Shown here piece after piece: positions 43,148-51,690 of a stretch of DNA of 64,000 nt; position 1 is the first letter of the stretch; each line of letters begins with the position of its first letter. Origin of the DNA: Capnocytophaga periodontitidis. Lineage in GTDB: Bacteria > Bacteroidota > Bacteroidia > Flavobacteriales > Flavobacteriaceae. The stretch spans positions 682,001 through 746,000 of the forward strand of contig NZ_JAEFDB010000001.1 of assembly GCF_016126015.1 (NCBI RefSeq), in the 5' to 3' direction. The position numbers and the translations under genes are program-made. The notes under the pieces were generated by a model. That model searched no databases. It saw nothing but the letters and a program-made list of their open reading frames with translations, and had not been told where the DNA came from.

Positions 43148-43633
43148 ATGAAAGTAGCTGTGGTAATGGGAAGCAAAAGTGATTTACCCATAATGCAAGA
43201 CGCTATTGATGTTCTTAAAAACTTTGGTATTACAACAGTTGTAGATATAGTATCAGCACATCGCACCCCCCAGAAACTGATGGATTTCAGCACAAATGCT
43301 CATAAAAATGGTATTCAGGTAATTATTGCAGGAGCAGGAGGCGCAGCTCATCTGCCTGGTATGGTCGCCGCTATGTCACCACTACCTGTAATAGGGGTAC
43401 CTGTAAAGAGCAGCAACTCTATTGATGGTTGGGACTCTATCCTTTCTATTTTGCAAATGCCAAATGGAGTCCCCGTTGCTACTGTAGCTTTGAATGCTGC
43501 TAAAAATGCAGGCTTATTAGCCGTACAAATATTAGCAAGTGCCAATGCTGTACTTTTACAAAAAATGATTGATTATAAAGAAAGTTTGAAACAAGCAGTA
43601 CTCACTGCTGCCGCAACCCTTAACGATGAATAA
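43148..43633 (+). CDS. purE: N5-carboxyaminoimidazole ribonucleotide mutase
   Basis: 161 residues from ATG 43148 ([14 protein letters not shown]). Converts N5-CAIR to CAIR in purine synthesis, class I PurE. Motifs [49 protein letters not shown] and [21 protein letters not shown]. Eight-base overlap with guaA. A purK partner is not in the window. Confidence 0.96.
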   Translation: MKVAVVMGSKSDLPIMQDAIDVLKNFGITTVVDIVSAHRTPQKLMDFSTNAHKNGIQVIIAGAGGAAHLPGMVAAMSPLPVIGVPVKSSNSIDGWDSILSILQMPNGVPVATVALNAAKNAGLLAVQILASANAVLLQKMIDYKESLKQAVLTAAATLNDE

Positions 43634-45173
43634 CAACACTTTTCAAGGCTCACGCCTTTTATTATTAGATTTTGGGTCACAATACACTCAGCTTATTGCT
43701 CGCCGAGTGCGTGAATTAAATGTGTATTGCGAAATGCACCCTTATAACCACTTACCCGAGAATCTAAGTGATTTCTCAGCTGTAATACTCTCTGGTTCTC
43801 CCTATTCAGTGCGAAGTGCAGAAGCCTTACACCCCGACTTATCAGCATTGAAAGGCAAAATGCCACTTTTAGCTGTATGCTATGGAGCTCAGTATTTAGC
43901 ACACTTTTGCGGTGGTGAAGTAGCTCCTTCTAACATACGAGAATATGGTCGTGCTCACCTCTCTTATATAAAACCTGAAGAACCTCTTTTTGAAGGAATT
44001 GCTGAAGGAAGTGTTGTATGGATGAGTCATAGTGACACTATCAAACAATTGCCTATTGGTGCAATCTGTTTAGCAAGTACTCCTGATGTAACAAATGCTG
44101 CTTATCGCATAGAGGGTGAAGAAACTTACGCCATCCAGTTTCACCCCGAAGTAACCCACTCCGCCGATGGTATGAAGCTATTAGCTAACTTTCTTTTCAA
44201 AATAGCAAAACTCATCCCTAATTGGACGTCCGACAACTTTGTAGAAATGACAGTTGCCCAACTGAAAACTCAAATAGGTAATGAAAAAGTTATCTTAGGA
44301 TTATCGGGAGGGGTAGACTCAACGGTAGCCGCTGTATTGCTTAACAAAGCCATTGGAAAACAATTGCATTGTATATTTGTAAATAATGGACTTTTACGTA
44401 AGAATGAGTTTGAGAGTGTTTTGAAACAATATGAGGGTATGGGATTGAACGTAAAAGGTGTAGATGCTGCAACTCGTTTTCTCTCTGCCTTAGCAGGTAA
44501 AACCGACCCTGAAGAGAAACGCAAAACTATCGGACGTGTTTTTATTGAAGTATTTGACGATGAAGCACACAAAATAACCGACGCCCAATGGTTAGCACAA
44601 GGCACTATTTATCCCGATGTGATTGAATCTCTATCTGTAAAAGGACCTTCTGCCACTATCAAATCTCATCACAATGTAGGAGGTTTGCCCAATTATATGA
44701 AACTGAAAGTAGTAGAGCCTTTGCGTATGCTCTTCAAAGACGAGGTGCGTCGCGTAGGTCGCAGTTTAGGCATTAGTAACGAGCTCTTAGGGCGACACCC
44801 TTTCCCAGGTCCTGGTTTGGCCATCCGCATTTTAGGCGACATTACTGCAGAAAAAGTAGCTGTTTTGCAAGAAGTAGATGCCATATTCATCAATGCACTA
44901 AAAGAGTACAACCTTTACAACAAAGTGTGGCAAGCAGGAGCAATCCTCTTACCTATCAATAGTGTAGGGGTAATGGGCGATGAACGTACTTACGAACGTG
45001 TGGTAGCCTTGCGCGCTGTAGAAAGTATAGATGGTATGACTGCTGATTGGGTAGATTTGCCTTATAAATTCCTCCAAAAAGTATCTAATGATATCATCAA
45101 CAAAGTGAAAGGCGTAAACCGCGTAGTGTACGACATCAGCAGCAAACCGCCCGCCACTATTGAATGGGAATAA
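43626..45173 (+). CDS. guaA: GMP synthase, glutamine-hydrolysing
   Basis: 515 residues. Turns XMP to GMP. Glutaminase domain (1-190): [19 protein letters not shown], catalytic Cys in [13 protein letters not shown], and QFHPEVTHS with His and Glu. ATP-pyrophosphatase domain starts at 220 ([17 protein letters not shown], the P-loop). The dimerisation domain includes IRILGDIT and ends [16 protein letters not shown], the family's conserved C-terminus. Co-transcribed with purE. Confidence 0.97.
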   Translation: MNNNTFQGSRLLLLDFGSQYTQLIARRVRELNVYCEMHPYNHLPENLSDFSAVILSGSPYSVRSAEALHPDLSALKGKMPLLAVCYGAQYLAHFCGGEVAPSNIREYGRAHLSYIKPEEPLFEGIAEGSVVWMSHSDTIKQLPIGAICLASTPDVTNAAYRIEGEETYAIQFHPEVTHSADGMKLLANFLFKIAKLIPNWTSDNFVEMTVAQLKTQIGNEKVILGLSGGVDSTVAAVLLNKAIGKQLHCIFVNNGLLRKNEFESVLKQYEGMGLNVKGVDAATRFLSALAGKTDPEEKRKTIGRVFIEVFDDEAHKITDAQWLAQGTIYPDVIESLSVKGPSATIKSHHNVGGLPNYMKLKVVEPLRMLFKDEVRRVGRSLGISNELLGRHPFPGPGLAIRILGDITAEKVAVLQEVDAIFINALKEYNLYNKVWQAGAILLPINSVGVMGDERTYERVVALRAVESIDGMTADWVDLPYKFLQKVSNDIINKVKGVNRVVYDISSKPPATIEWE

Positions 45174-45218
45174 AACAATTAATAGTTAAACAAATTAATA
45201 ATTAAATCATAAGCCATT

Positions 45219-47147
45219 ATGAAACGTTTTTTAACACTAACCACCTTACTATGCATTACCTTAAGCTTTGCACAGCAAAAACATACCGCAAGTAATTACG
45301 AAAGTATTGAAAGCATCGCTAAAATTTATCGCCTTTCACCTGCCGATATTCTCAAACTCAATCCTGGAATAAAAGAGGGTATCCAGAAAGGTGTAACTAT
45401 CAACATTCCTACAAGTAAGGTAAAGCACTACAGCACCCAGCGCCCAGTAGGCTTTACCTCTCATTTGGTGAAATCAGGAGAAACTTTCTTTGGTCTTTCG
45501 CAAAAGTACAACATTTCTATAGACGATTTGAAACGTTATAATTTAGACCTTTACACACGCGAACTTCAAGAAAATGAACGTATCACTATTCCACTTTTCA
45601 ACAAAACAAATGATATGGTACAAAAAGGAATACAAGGACAAAAACGCTATGTGGTAAAACCTCAGGAAACCTTGTGGAAAATTGCTAAAAACCACAATGT
45701 AAGCGTTGAAGAATTGGAACGTATCAACAAAAAAGAAAAAGGATTTAACCCTAATAACATAAAAGAAGGTCAAGAAATATGGGTGCCCGCATCAGCTGTA
45801 GATAGCTCTGAACCCGAAGTTCCTACACGTCCTGCAACCAATAAAGAATTAGTGCTTTACCTCATAGAAAAAGGTGAAGGTTTTTACAGCTTAGAACGCA
45901 AATTCGGCTTATCACAATCTGATATTGTAAAACTAAACCCTACGATGAAAGATGGTCTAAAAAGCGATGCTCAAATATGGATCCCTAAAGAGAATTACGA
46001 TCGCTATAAAAATACACCTTTTACTAGTACCCCTAATTACGATTTTGAAAACTCTAACAACACTTTACGCTCAACTTCATCTCCTAATAATGTAAAAGAA
46101 ATCAGCTATATCTTACCTTTCAAAGTAGCTGATATAGGATCTACAAACAAAGCCGCTGCCCTAAAAGCACGCCTTACTGATAATAAAATCACACCCGTCG
46201 CTACTGATTTTTATTCTGGTGCGCTCATCGCTTTGGATTCTCTCCAAAAAATGGGATACAAGTTCAAAGTAAATGTTTATGATAGTGAAGGTGACATCAA
46301 AAAGATTACTTCCAATGCTGGCATACAAAACTCACAAGTGGTAATAGGTCCCTTTACTACCAAATCCTTTAATGCTGTAGCCGAGCTAATTACAAACAAC
46401 AAAACTGCGGTATTAGCTCCCTTAGCAAACAAGAACATTGTGTTAAATCCTAATGTATATCAAACCTTACCTTCTGACGAAGTACAACAAAATCAAATGA
46501 TTAACTACCTCAACAAGAATTATTCTGATGAGAATATGATTATCTTAGCCGATAGCAAAAACACAGGTTTGCGCGACAAATTAGAACGTGCATTTCCAAA
46601 CGCCAAAGTAGTAACAGAAATGTCAGCAAATGGATTCGCTAATGCATTGAACTACAGCAAAGAAAATGTAGTATTGTTACAATCTAACGATATAGGTTAT
46701 GTGTCATTAGCAGTACGCTTATTACACAACGCTTTGAAAGTGAAAAAAAACAATGCCCACCCTAAAATTATATTAGCAACAGTAGAAAGAGGTAATGTAT
46801 TCGATTCAAACAGTTTGTCTAATAATCAACTTTCCGATTTGCACTTCACCTACCCTACTGTAAACAAATACTCTAATGGTAGTGATAGTTTTTCAGTCCG
46901 CTATCAAAAAACTTATGGCATTTTACCTAATAAATATGCTATCCGTGGCTTCGATCTCACTATGGACGCTGTATTGCGTTTAGGAGTATCTGGTAACTTA
47001 AATAGTACCAATACCCGTATAGGTGAAACCTCATTCTTAGAGAACAAGTTTGCCTACCTCAAAAACTCTTATAAAGGAGGAGGATATGAAAACCAAGGCG
47101 TTTACATTGTTCAGTACGACAATATGGAAATCAAAGAAGTAAAATAA
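45219..47147 (+). CDS. Four-LysM protein with a periplasmic-binding-protein-like domain
   Basis: 642 residues with a signal peptide (MKRFLTLTTLLCITLSFAQQ). Four LysM peptidoglycan-binding modules at about 22-64, 82-125, 143-189 and 212-256; the second and third have the full GETFFGLSQKY / QETLWKIAKNH form. A linker rich in Ser/Asn (about 265-283) leads to a ~350-residue type-1 periplasmic-binding-like domain (ISYILPFKVAD, VVIGPFTTKSFNAV, TAVLAPLANKN, GFDLTMDAVLRLG). Proteins with this layout are envelope-bound and may sense or bind a small molecule. It is followed by ung after a one-base overlap. Confidence 0.88.
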   Translation: MKRFLTLTTLLCITLSFAQQKHTASNYESIESIAKIYRLSPADILKLNPGIKEGIQKGVTINIPTSKVKHYSTQRPVGFTSHLVKSGETFFGLSQKYNISIDDLKRYNLDLYTRELQENERITIPLFNKTNDMVQKGIQGQKRYVVKPQETLWKIAKNHNVSVEELERINKKEKGFNPNNIKEGQEIWVPASAVDSSEPEVPTRPATNKELVLYLIEKGEGFYSLERKFGLSQSDIVKLNPTMKDGLKSDAQIWIPKENYDRYKNTPFTSTPNYDFENSNNTLRSTSSPNNVKEISYILPFKVADIGSTNKAAALKARLTDNKITPVATDFYSGALIALDSLQKMGYKFKVNVYDSEGDIKKITSNAGIQNSQVVIGPFTTKSFNAVAELITNNKTAVLAPLANKNIVLNPNVYQTLPSDEVQQNQMINYLNKNYSDENMIILADSKNTGLRDKLERAFPNAKVVTEMSANGFANALNYSKENVVLLQSNDIGYVSLAVRLLHNALKVKKNNAHPKIILATVERGNVFDSNSLSNNQLSDLHFTYPTVNKYSNGSDSFSVRYQKTYGILPNKYAIRGFDLTMDAVLRLGVSGNLNSTNTRIGETSFLENKFAYLKNSYKGGGYENQGVYIVQYDNMEIKEVK

Positions 47148-47812
47148 TGAATGTACAAATAGATTCAAGTTGGAAGTCGGTATTACAAGAAGAGTTTAAT
47201 AAGCCGTATTTCAGTCAGCTCACCGATTTTGTAAAGAAAGAATATGCCGAAAATATCTGTTATCCCAAAGGAAAGCAAATATTTTCGGCTTTCGACCATT
47301 GTCCGCTGGACAAGGTGAAAGTAGTTATCATCGGGCAAGACCCCTATCACGGCGAAGGGCAGGCAAACGGTTTGTGTTTTTCAGTACACGATGGCATTGC
47401 CCATCCACCTTCACTTATCAATATTTTTAGGGAAATAGGGCAAGATTTAGGAACCTCCTACCCTATCAGTGGCAATTTGGAGCGCTGGGCATCGCAAGGA
47501 GTTTTGCTGCTGAACGCCACTCTCACGGTAAGAGCCAACGAAGCAGGTAGTCACCAAAATCAAGGTTGGGAAACATTCACCGATGCTGTTATTAAAGCTG
47601 TTTCAGCACATTGTAATAATGTAGTATTTATGTTATGGGGAAGCTATGCTAAAAAGAAATCTAACCTTATTGATAGTTCTAAACACTGCATACTCACTTC
47701 TGGTCATCCTTCACCTTTGAGTGCTAATAGAGGGCATTGGTTTGGTAACAAACATTTCAGCAAAGCTAATGCCTACCTTACATCTGTAGGTAAGGAAGCC
47801 ATAAACTGGTAA
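47147..47812 (+). CDS. ung: Uracil-DNA glycosylase
   Basis: 221 residues, family 1. Excises uracil from DNA. The water-activating Asp65 is in VVIIGQDPYHGEGQANGLCFSV. The Phe of the uracil pocket, the Asn of LLLNATLTVRANEAGSHQNQGWETF, and the leucine-loop GHPSPLSANRGHWFGNKHFSKAN with the catalytic His are all present. It overlaps the LysM gene by one base. Repair gene location in this run has no obvious meaning. Confidence 0.97.
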   Translation: MNVQIDSSWKSVLQEEFNKPYFSQLTDFVKKEYAENICYPKGKQIFSAFDHCPLDKVKVVIIGQDPYHGEGQANGLCFSVHDGIAHPPSLINIFREIGQDLGTSYPISGNLERWASQGVLLLNATLTVRANEAGSHQNQGWETFTDAVIKAVSAHCNNVVFMLWGSYAKKKSNLIDSSKHCILTSGHPSPLSANRGHWFGNKHFSKANAYLTSVGKEAINW

Positions 47813-47861
47813 TTAGATAGTATCAAAAGATAAGATATAATAAGGCATAATACTGTAGAAA

Positions 47862-48338
47862 ATGATACAATCCATCATCGAAAAGTATAAAGACAGAATA
47901 GCTGTAGGAACCAAAGACTTCATAAATATAACTTGGATTGAGCAAACAGAAAAGAAATTAGGTTTTCCTTTACCTGATAGTTATAAAGAGATGTTATTAA
48001 ACTATGAATTTATCACTGTTTGTGGAGTCGATTTTAAAACTATTGTGCCACCTGAATATCAAGAGGATGCTGATATTGATATTTATTATACTTATCTAGT
48101 AAATTTGCAAAACAATCTATTTCAAAAAGACGAATTAGCTTTCTTAGAGATGGACGAAGAAACCTATTTCTTTAAAATAGAAGAAGCTGGTCAAGCTAAT
48201 GAATATCCTGTTTACATTCGAGATTATATAATGAATGAAGAGCATCTATATGCCAATAACTTTCAAGAATTTTTAGAACATTTTTTTAGTATAATACTGG
48301 AAGATGATTCAAAAAAATATGATAAAAAAAGTAACTAG
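47862..48338 (+). CDS. SMI1/KNR4-like protein
   Basis: 158 residues, cytosolic. N-terminal WIEQTEKKLGFPLPDSYKEMLLNYEF is the hallmark of the SMI1/KNR4 (SUKH) superfamily, followed by a mostly beta body and acidic tail. In bacteria SUKH proteins are often immunity proteins against polymorphic toxins. No toxin gene is next to it in this window. It opens the accessory cluster 47862-50772. A housekeeping function cannot be excluded. Confidence 0.8.
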   Translation: MIQSIIEKYKDRIAVGTKDFINITWIEQTEKKLGFPLPDSYKEMLLNYEFITVCGVDFKTIVPPEYQEDADIDIYYTYLVNLQNNLFQKDELAFLEMDEETYFFKIEEAGQANEYPVYIRDYIMNEEHLYANNFQEFLEHFFSIILEDDSKKYDKKSN

Positions 48339-48355
48339 ATCTAATTGTATCAAAT

Positions 48356-48966
48356 ATGAAACCATTACAACTAAGTGATTTTACAGTAGACCCTAATGAC
48401 AATCACATATATCAAGCTGAATTTGAGTATGAAAAAATTACAGCTGAAATAGTTCTTACACACGAAAAATGGGATTTTAATAGAGTTTTTAAACTGTCTG
48501 AATCTGTATTTGCAAATTTAGAGAAACTAAACAATAAGGCTAAGTCATTTCTTGCAATGATAGAAGTAGGACAAATCAATGAACAATTAGAAGAGCAAGG
48601 AGGAAAAAAATTACTGAAGAAGATTTTAAAAATCTAACCTCCATACTTAAGATCAATATTTGTGATGGAGAAATACAATTTTACTATCTTATGGTTTTAG
48701 GAGAGTATTTTTTAGGAGTTCAAATGTCAGCTGAAGATGATTTTAATAATCCTAATTTTTTATATTTATCAATAGAGACTACATTAGAAAGTGATGCTGA
48801 AGGACAAAAAATATTTAAAGCAACGGATATAAGTGTATATGAAGTTACTATAGAAAGTGCTGAAAAAAAATCTCCATCTTCTACCTCTAACAATTTTTTG
48901 CAAGTATATGATAATAAAAACTTTTTTGAACGAATAGTCTCATTCTTCAAAGGATTATTCAAATAG
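48356..48966 (+). pseudogene. Frameshifted gene, possibly DUF2262-like
   Basis: Two frames join at a run of seven A (48604-48610). The first frame reads MKPLQLSDFTVDPNDNHIYQ to ...LEEQGGKK and would end at 48637. With one more A it continues as ITEEDFKNLTSILKINICDG through FLGVQMSAEDDFNN to FFERIVSFFKGLFK at 48966. The 611 bases are one short of 204 codons, so an eight-A ancestor of ~203 residues is likely. The pattern of the second half recalls DUF2262 (weak). It sits between the SMI1/KNR4-like gene and the bactofilin-like gene. A sequencing error in the A run is an alternative. Confidence 0.65.
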
Positions 48967-48977
48967 ATATAATTACT

Positions 48978-50588
48978 ATGCAGTACCAAATAAAAACCGT
49001 CAAGGAAATCAAACATCTCATTCCAAATGATAGCGAATATGCTGGCTATAGCCAGTTCTATTCTTATGCCCATACTTTTTATGAAAATAGGTATGTAGTA
49101 GTAGTGCAAGGTGATTGGCATCCTAAAAGTACTGTAAATTTAGACAATATCAGCACACACTTCCCTGATTATCATTATCAAGAACTAGATGTCCCTACCT
49201 TTATCTTCGTACAAGGCAATGCTGTAGTGAGCAACCTCTTCAATCAGCGTAGTGAAGGGGCTTGTGGGCTTATCGTTTTGGGTAACCTATCAGCTGAAAA
49301 TATAGCAGTTAGTGGACAAGAACTATATATACAAGGTAATCTTTTTGTAGAAGGTTTCTTTTGGGGGGACACAGCTATCGGGAAACTCACCGCAAAAAAA
49401 GCATTAGATATTCGAGTATTTATAGAAACTGAATATATTTATCCCCTTGAGCGTTTTGATACTGCCGATGAGGTAACAGTAAGTTATTGGCTCAAAAAAG
49501 ATGACCCTGATAGATTTAAGAAAAATCATTTATTAAAATCATTACTCCCTAAAACTTTCCTCTACACTAAAAAAGAGGTTGAGGAAGAGAAAATAGAATT
49601 ATGGGATTGGTCAGCTTGGTTAAAACGCGGTAAACTTTTTGAAGCCTTAGAAAAAGGAAGTGCAATTCTTTATGAAGAAGAGCAAATCGAAGAAAAGATT
49701 TTAAACAATGATGGTTTTACTTTCTTATTTAAGAGTACCGATATCAATTTAGAAAACTTACAACGTTTCATTAACCCTGAAGATTTTGCCCTACTTGAAA
49801 ACAATGATGATGAAACGGGGAGATATTATGAATATTGGGAAGGAGAAATCTTCTATCGTATTACACTTTCTAAAATAAATCCTGCTATAGGAGGCGTGTA
49901 TTTCTATTGCAACGAACAAGTTTTCTATTTATTTACTGATGGTGAAAAGTTGCATATCTCTTGGCAACCTAATGAGGCATCACCTTTTGTATACTTAGAA
50001 GCTCATAAAAACCCTCGTGAATATTATTTTGTACAAGAGTGCTGGCAATACTTCCAGCGTAGGTATTGTGAAGTAGTGCATTATGTAAGACTCTTTAGAG
50101 ATAATGTAACAGTAGAACGTTATAACCAGTTGCTTTCTCTCCCCGAAGTACAAAAATATTACAGTGATTATACTGATGTTGATGCTGTGCTCTATGTAGG
50201 GCGATATGGTTTTCAGTTCCGAAAAGCTGAAGGTAATACTTCTTCACGAATGACGATTACTAAAGAATATTGGGACGATAAATTATGTGATTACCAGTTT
50301 GTTTTCTATCATTACGAGCCAAACAAAGAAGGTACTGCTATCAACCTATTTACACAAGACGGCAATGGTTATGAATTTAGTACTTATAAAGTAGATGCTC
50401 AACATAGCAAATTCTACAAATTAGCAACTGCTATATTCAAACGTGCCGAAAGAGTACTCCTCTCTGATGAATTCCTCTCTGAAAGAGAAGCTTCTGCACG
50501 TGAAATGGATGAGATAAGAAAACCAAAATCTGTGTTCAAACGCTTAGCAGAGAATATAGGTGCTTTTTTCAGCAGACGACGAAAATAA
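48978..50588 (+). CDS. Large protein with a bactofilin-like beta-helix region
   Basis: 536 residues without signal or membrane segments. Residues about 65-155 read as right-handed beta-helix strands (TFIFVQGNAVVSNLF, GLIVLGNLSAENIAVSG, LYIQGNLFVEGFFWG), like polymer-forming bactofilins. The C-terminal two thirds are acidic, Tyr/Trp-rich and unlike any domain I can name. It starts 11 bases after the frameshifted gene and is followed by a small membrane protein. Similar proteins are seen as uncharacterised in Bacteroidota. Function unknown; an immunity or scaffold role is only a guess. Confidence 0.72.
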   Translation: MQYQIKTVKEIKHLIPNDSEYAGYSQFYSYAHTFYENRYVVVVQGDWHPKSTVNLDNISTHFPDYHYQELDVPTFIFVQGNAVVSNLFNQRSEGACGLIVLGNLSAENIAVSGQELYIQGNLFVEGFFWGDTAIGKLTAKKALDIRVFIETEYIYPLERFDTADEVTVSYWLKKDDPDRFKKNHLLKSLLPKTFLYTKKEVEEEKIELWDWSAWLKRGKLFEALEKGSAILYEEEQIEEKILNNDGFTFLFKSTDINLENLQRFINPEDFALLENNDDETGRYYEYWEGEIFYRITLSKINPAIGGVYFYCNEQVFYLFTDGEKLHISWQPNEASPFVYLEAHKNPREYYFVQECWQYFQRRYCEVVHYVRLFRDNVTVERYNQLLSLPEVQKYYSDYTDVDAVLYVGRYGFQFRKAEGNTSSRMTITKEYWDDKLCDYQFVFYHYEPNKEGTAINLFTQDGNGYEFSTYKVDAQHSKFYKLATAIFKRAERVLLSDEFLSEREASAREMDEIRKPKSVFKRLAENIGAFFSRRRK

Positions 50589-50592
50589 AAAT

Positions 50593-50772
50593 ATGAGTTT
50601 CAACTTTAATCAATATATAGGTTTTCTCCTTTTTGTAGTCATTTTCCTGATAGGTTTTTGGCTACTGTGCTTTTTGTGTTCGGTACTCCCTTATTGGTTA
50701 ATAGGAGTAATAAAAGAGCGATTCAAAGAACGAAAATCTACTAAAAATATAGATTCCTCCTCTCAAAACTAA
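50593..50772 (+). CDS. Small two-helix membrane microprotein
   Basis: 59 residues from ATG 50593. Two hydrophobic segments (about 9-26 and 28-42: GFLLFVVIFLIGFWLL and FLCSVLPYWLIGV) precede a basic tail. I choose the ATG after the bactofilin-like stop, not the earlier in-frame one at 50560, which would overlap that gene by 29 bases. No family recognised. It is followed by YihY six bases later. Confidence 0.6.
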   Translation: MSFNFNQYIGFLLFVVIFLIGFWLLCFLCSVLPYWLIGVIKERFKERKSTKNIDSSSQN

Positions 50773-50778
50773 CTACTG

Positions 50779-51690
50779 ATGACATTGAAAGAAAGAATAC
50801 AAAACCTCCCAATCATCAAGCAATTCGTCGGATTTCTAAAAAAAATACGTTTAGCTAAGAATGCTTTTTCTTTGTACGACTTGCTTGAGTTATATATTGT
50901 AGGGATTATGAAAGGTACTCTCACATATCGTGCGAGTGCTATTTCATACAGCTTCTTTTTAGCTATATTTCCCTTTTTATTGTTTATTTTAAACCTTATC
51001 CCATATATTCCCATTGATGATTTTCAAGTAGATTTTTGGGGATTTATTGATGATATGCTACCTCCTGGTACTCACGATTTCTTTTCTGATATCTTTTTTG
51101 ATATTGCCGAAAAAAAACGTGGAGGTTTATTGTCGTCTGTATTTTTCTTATCTATTTTCTTGATGACCAATGGTATTATGGCTATTTTTGGAGGGTTTGA
51201 ATTTTCGTACCACCGTCAAATCACACGCACTTATATCAAGCAATATCTTTATGCTCTAATGGTTGCTATCATCTTGTCATTATTAGTGTTGTTTGCGGTA
51301 GTTACTTTCATTTACTACGAAATATATTTAGTGCCTTACCTTGATAAAATCAATTTTATCACCGATTACGAAACGCTTCTCAAAATATCAAAAATCGGAT
51401 TTGTTGCCCTGATTACCTACTTTGGTACTGGTGTGTTATTTTATTTTGGCACAGTAGAGGGTAAAGAAAGTAAATTCTTTTCAGCAGGCTCTCTCCTTAC
51501 GGTGTTACTTTTTGGTTTAACCACCTATTTATTTGGTATTTACATCGAAAATTTTTCACAATATAACCAGCTATATGGCTCTATTGGTGCGCTGCTTATT
51601 TTCTTGCTATATATTTGGATTAATGCCAATATTCTCTTGTTAGGATTTGAACTAAATGCGTCTCTTTTAAAACTTAAAAAACACGACTAA
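50779..51690 (+). CDS. YihY/BrkB family inner-membrane protein
   Basis: 303 residues with six or seven helices. Family hallmarks: LTYRASAISYSFFLAIFPFLLFIL, PGTHDFFSDIF, and the C-terminal LYGSIGALLIFLLYIWINANILLLGFELNA. Function is poorly known; earlier described as RNase BN or virulence factor BrkB. Its TAA stop shares one base with the priA ATG, so the two are coupled. Confidence 0.93.
   Translation: MTLKERIQNLPIIKQFVGFLKKIRLAKNAFSLYDLLELYIVGIMKGTLTYRASAISYSFFLAIFPFLLFILNLIPYIPIDDFQVDFWGFIDDMLPPGTHDFFSDIFFDIAEKKRGGLLSSVFFLSIFLMTNGIMAIFGGFEFSYHRQITRTYIKQYLYALMVAIILSLLVLFAVVTFIYYEIYLVPYLDKINFITDYETLLKISKIGFVALITYFGTGVLFYFGTVEGKESKFFSAGSLLTVLLFGLTTYLFGIYIENFSQYNQLYGSIGALLIFLLYIWINANILLLGFELNASLLKLKKHD

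Noticed and set aside
48691-48966. Separate 91-residue gene starting at 48691
   Set aside because: The same frame reads back without a stop to the A7 run at 48604 with a convincing protein sequence, so it is the second half of a frameshifted gene.
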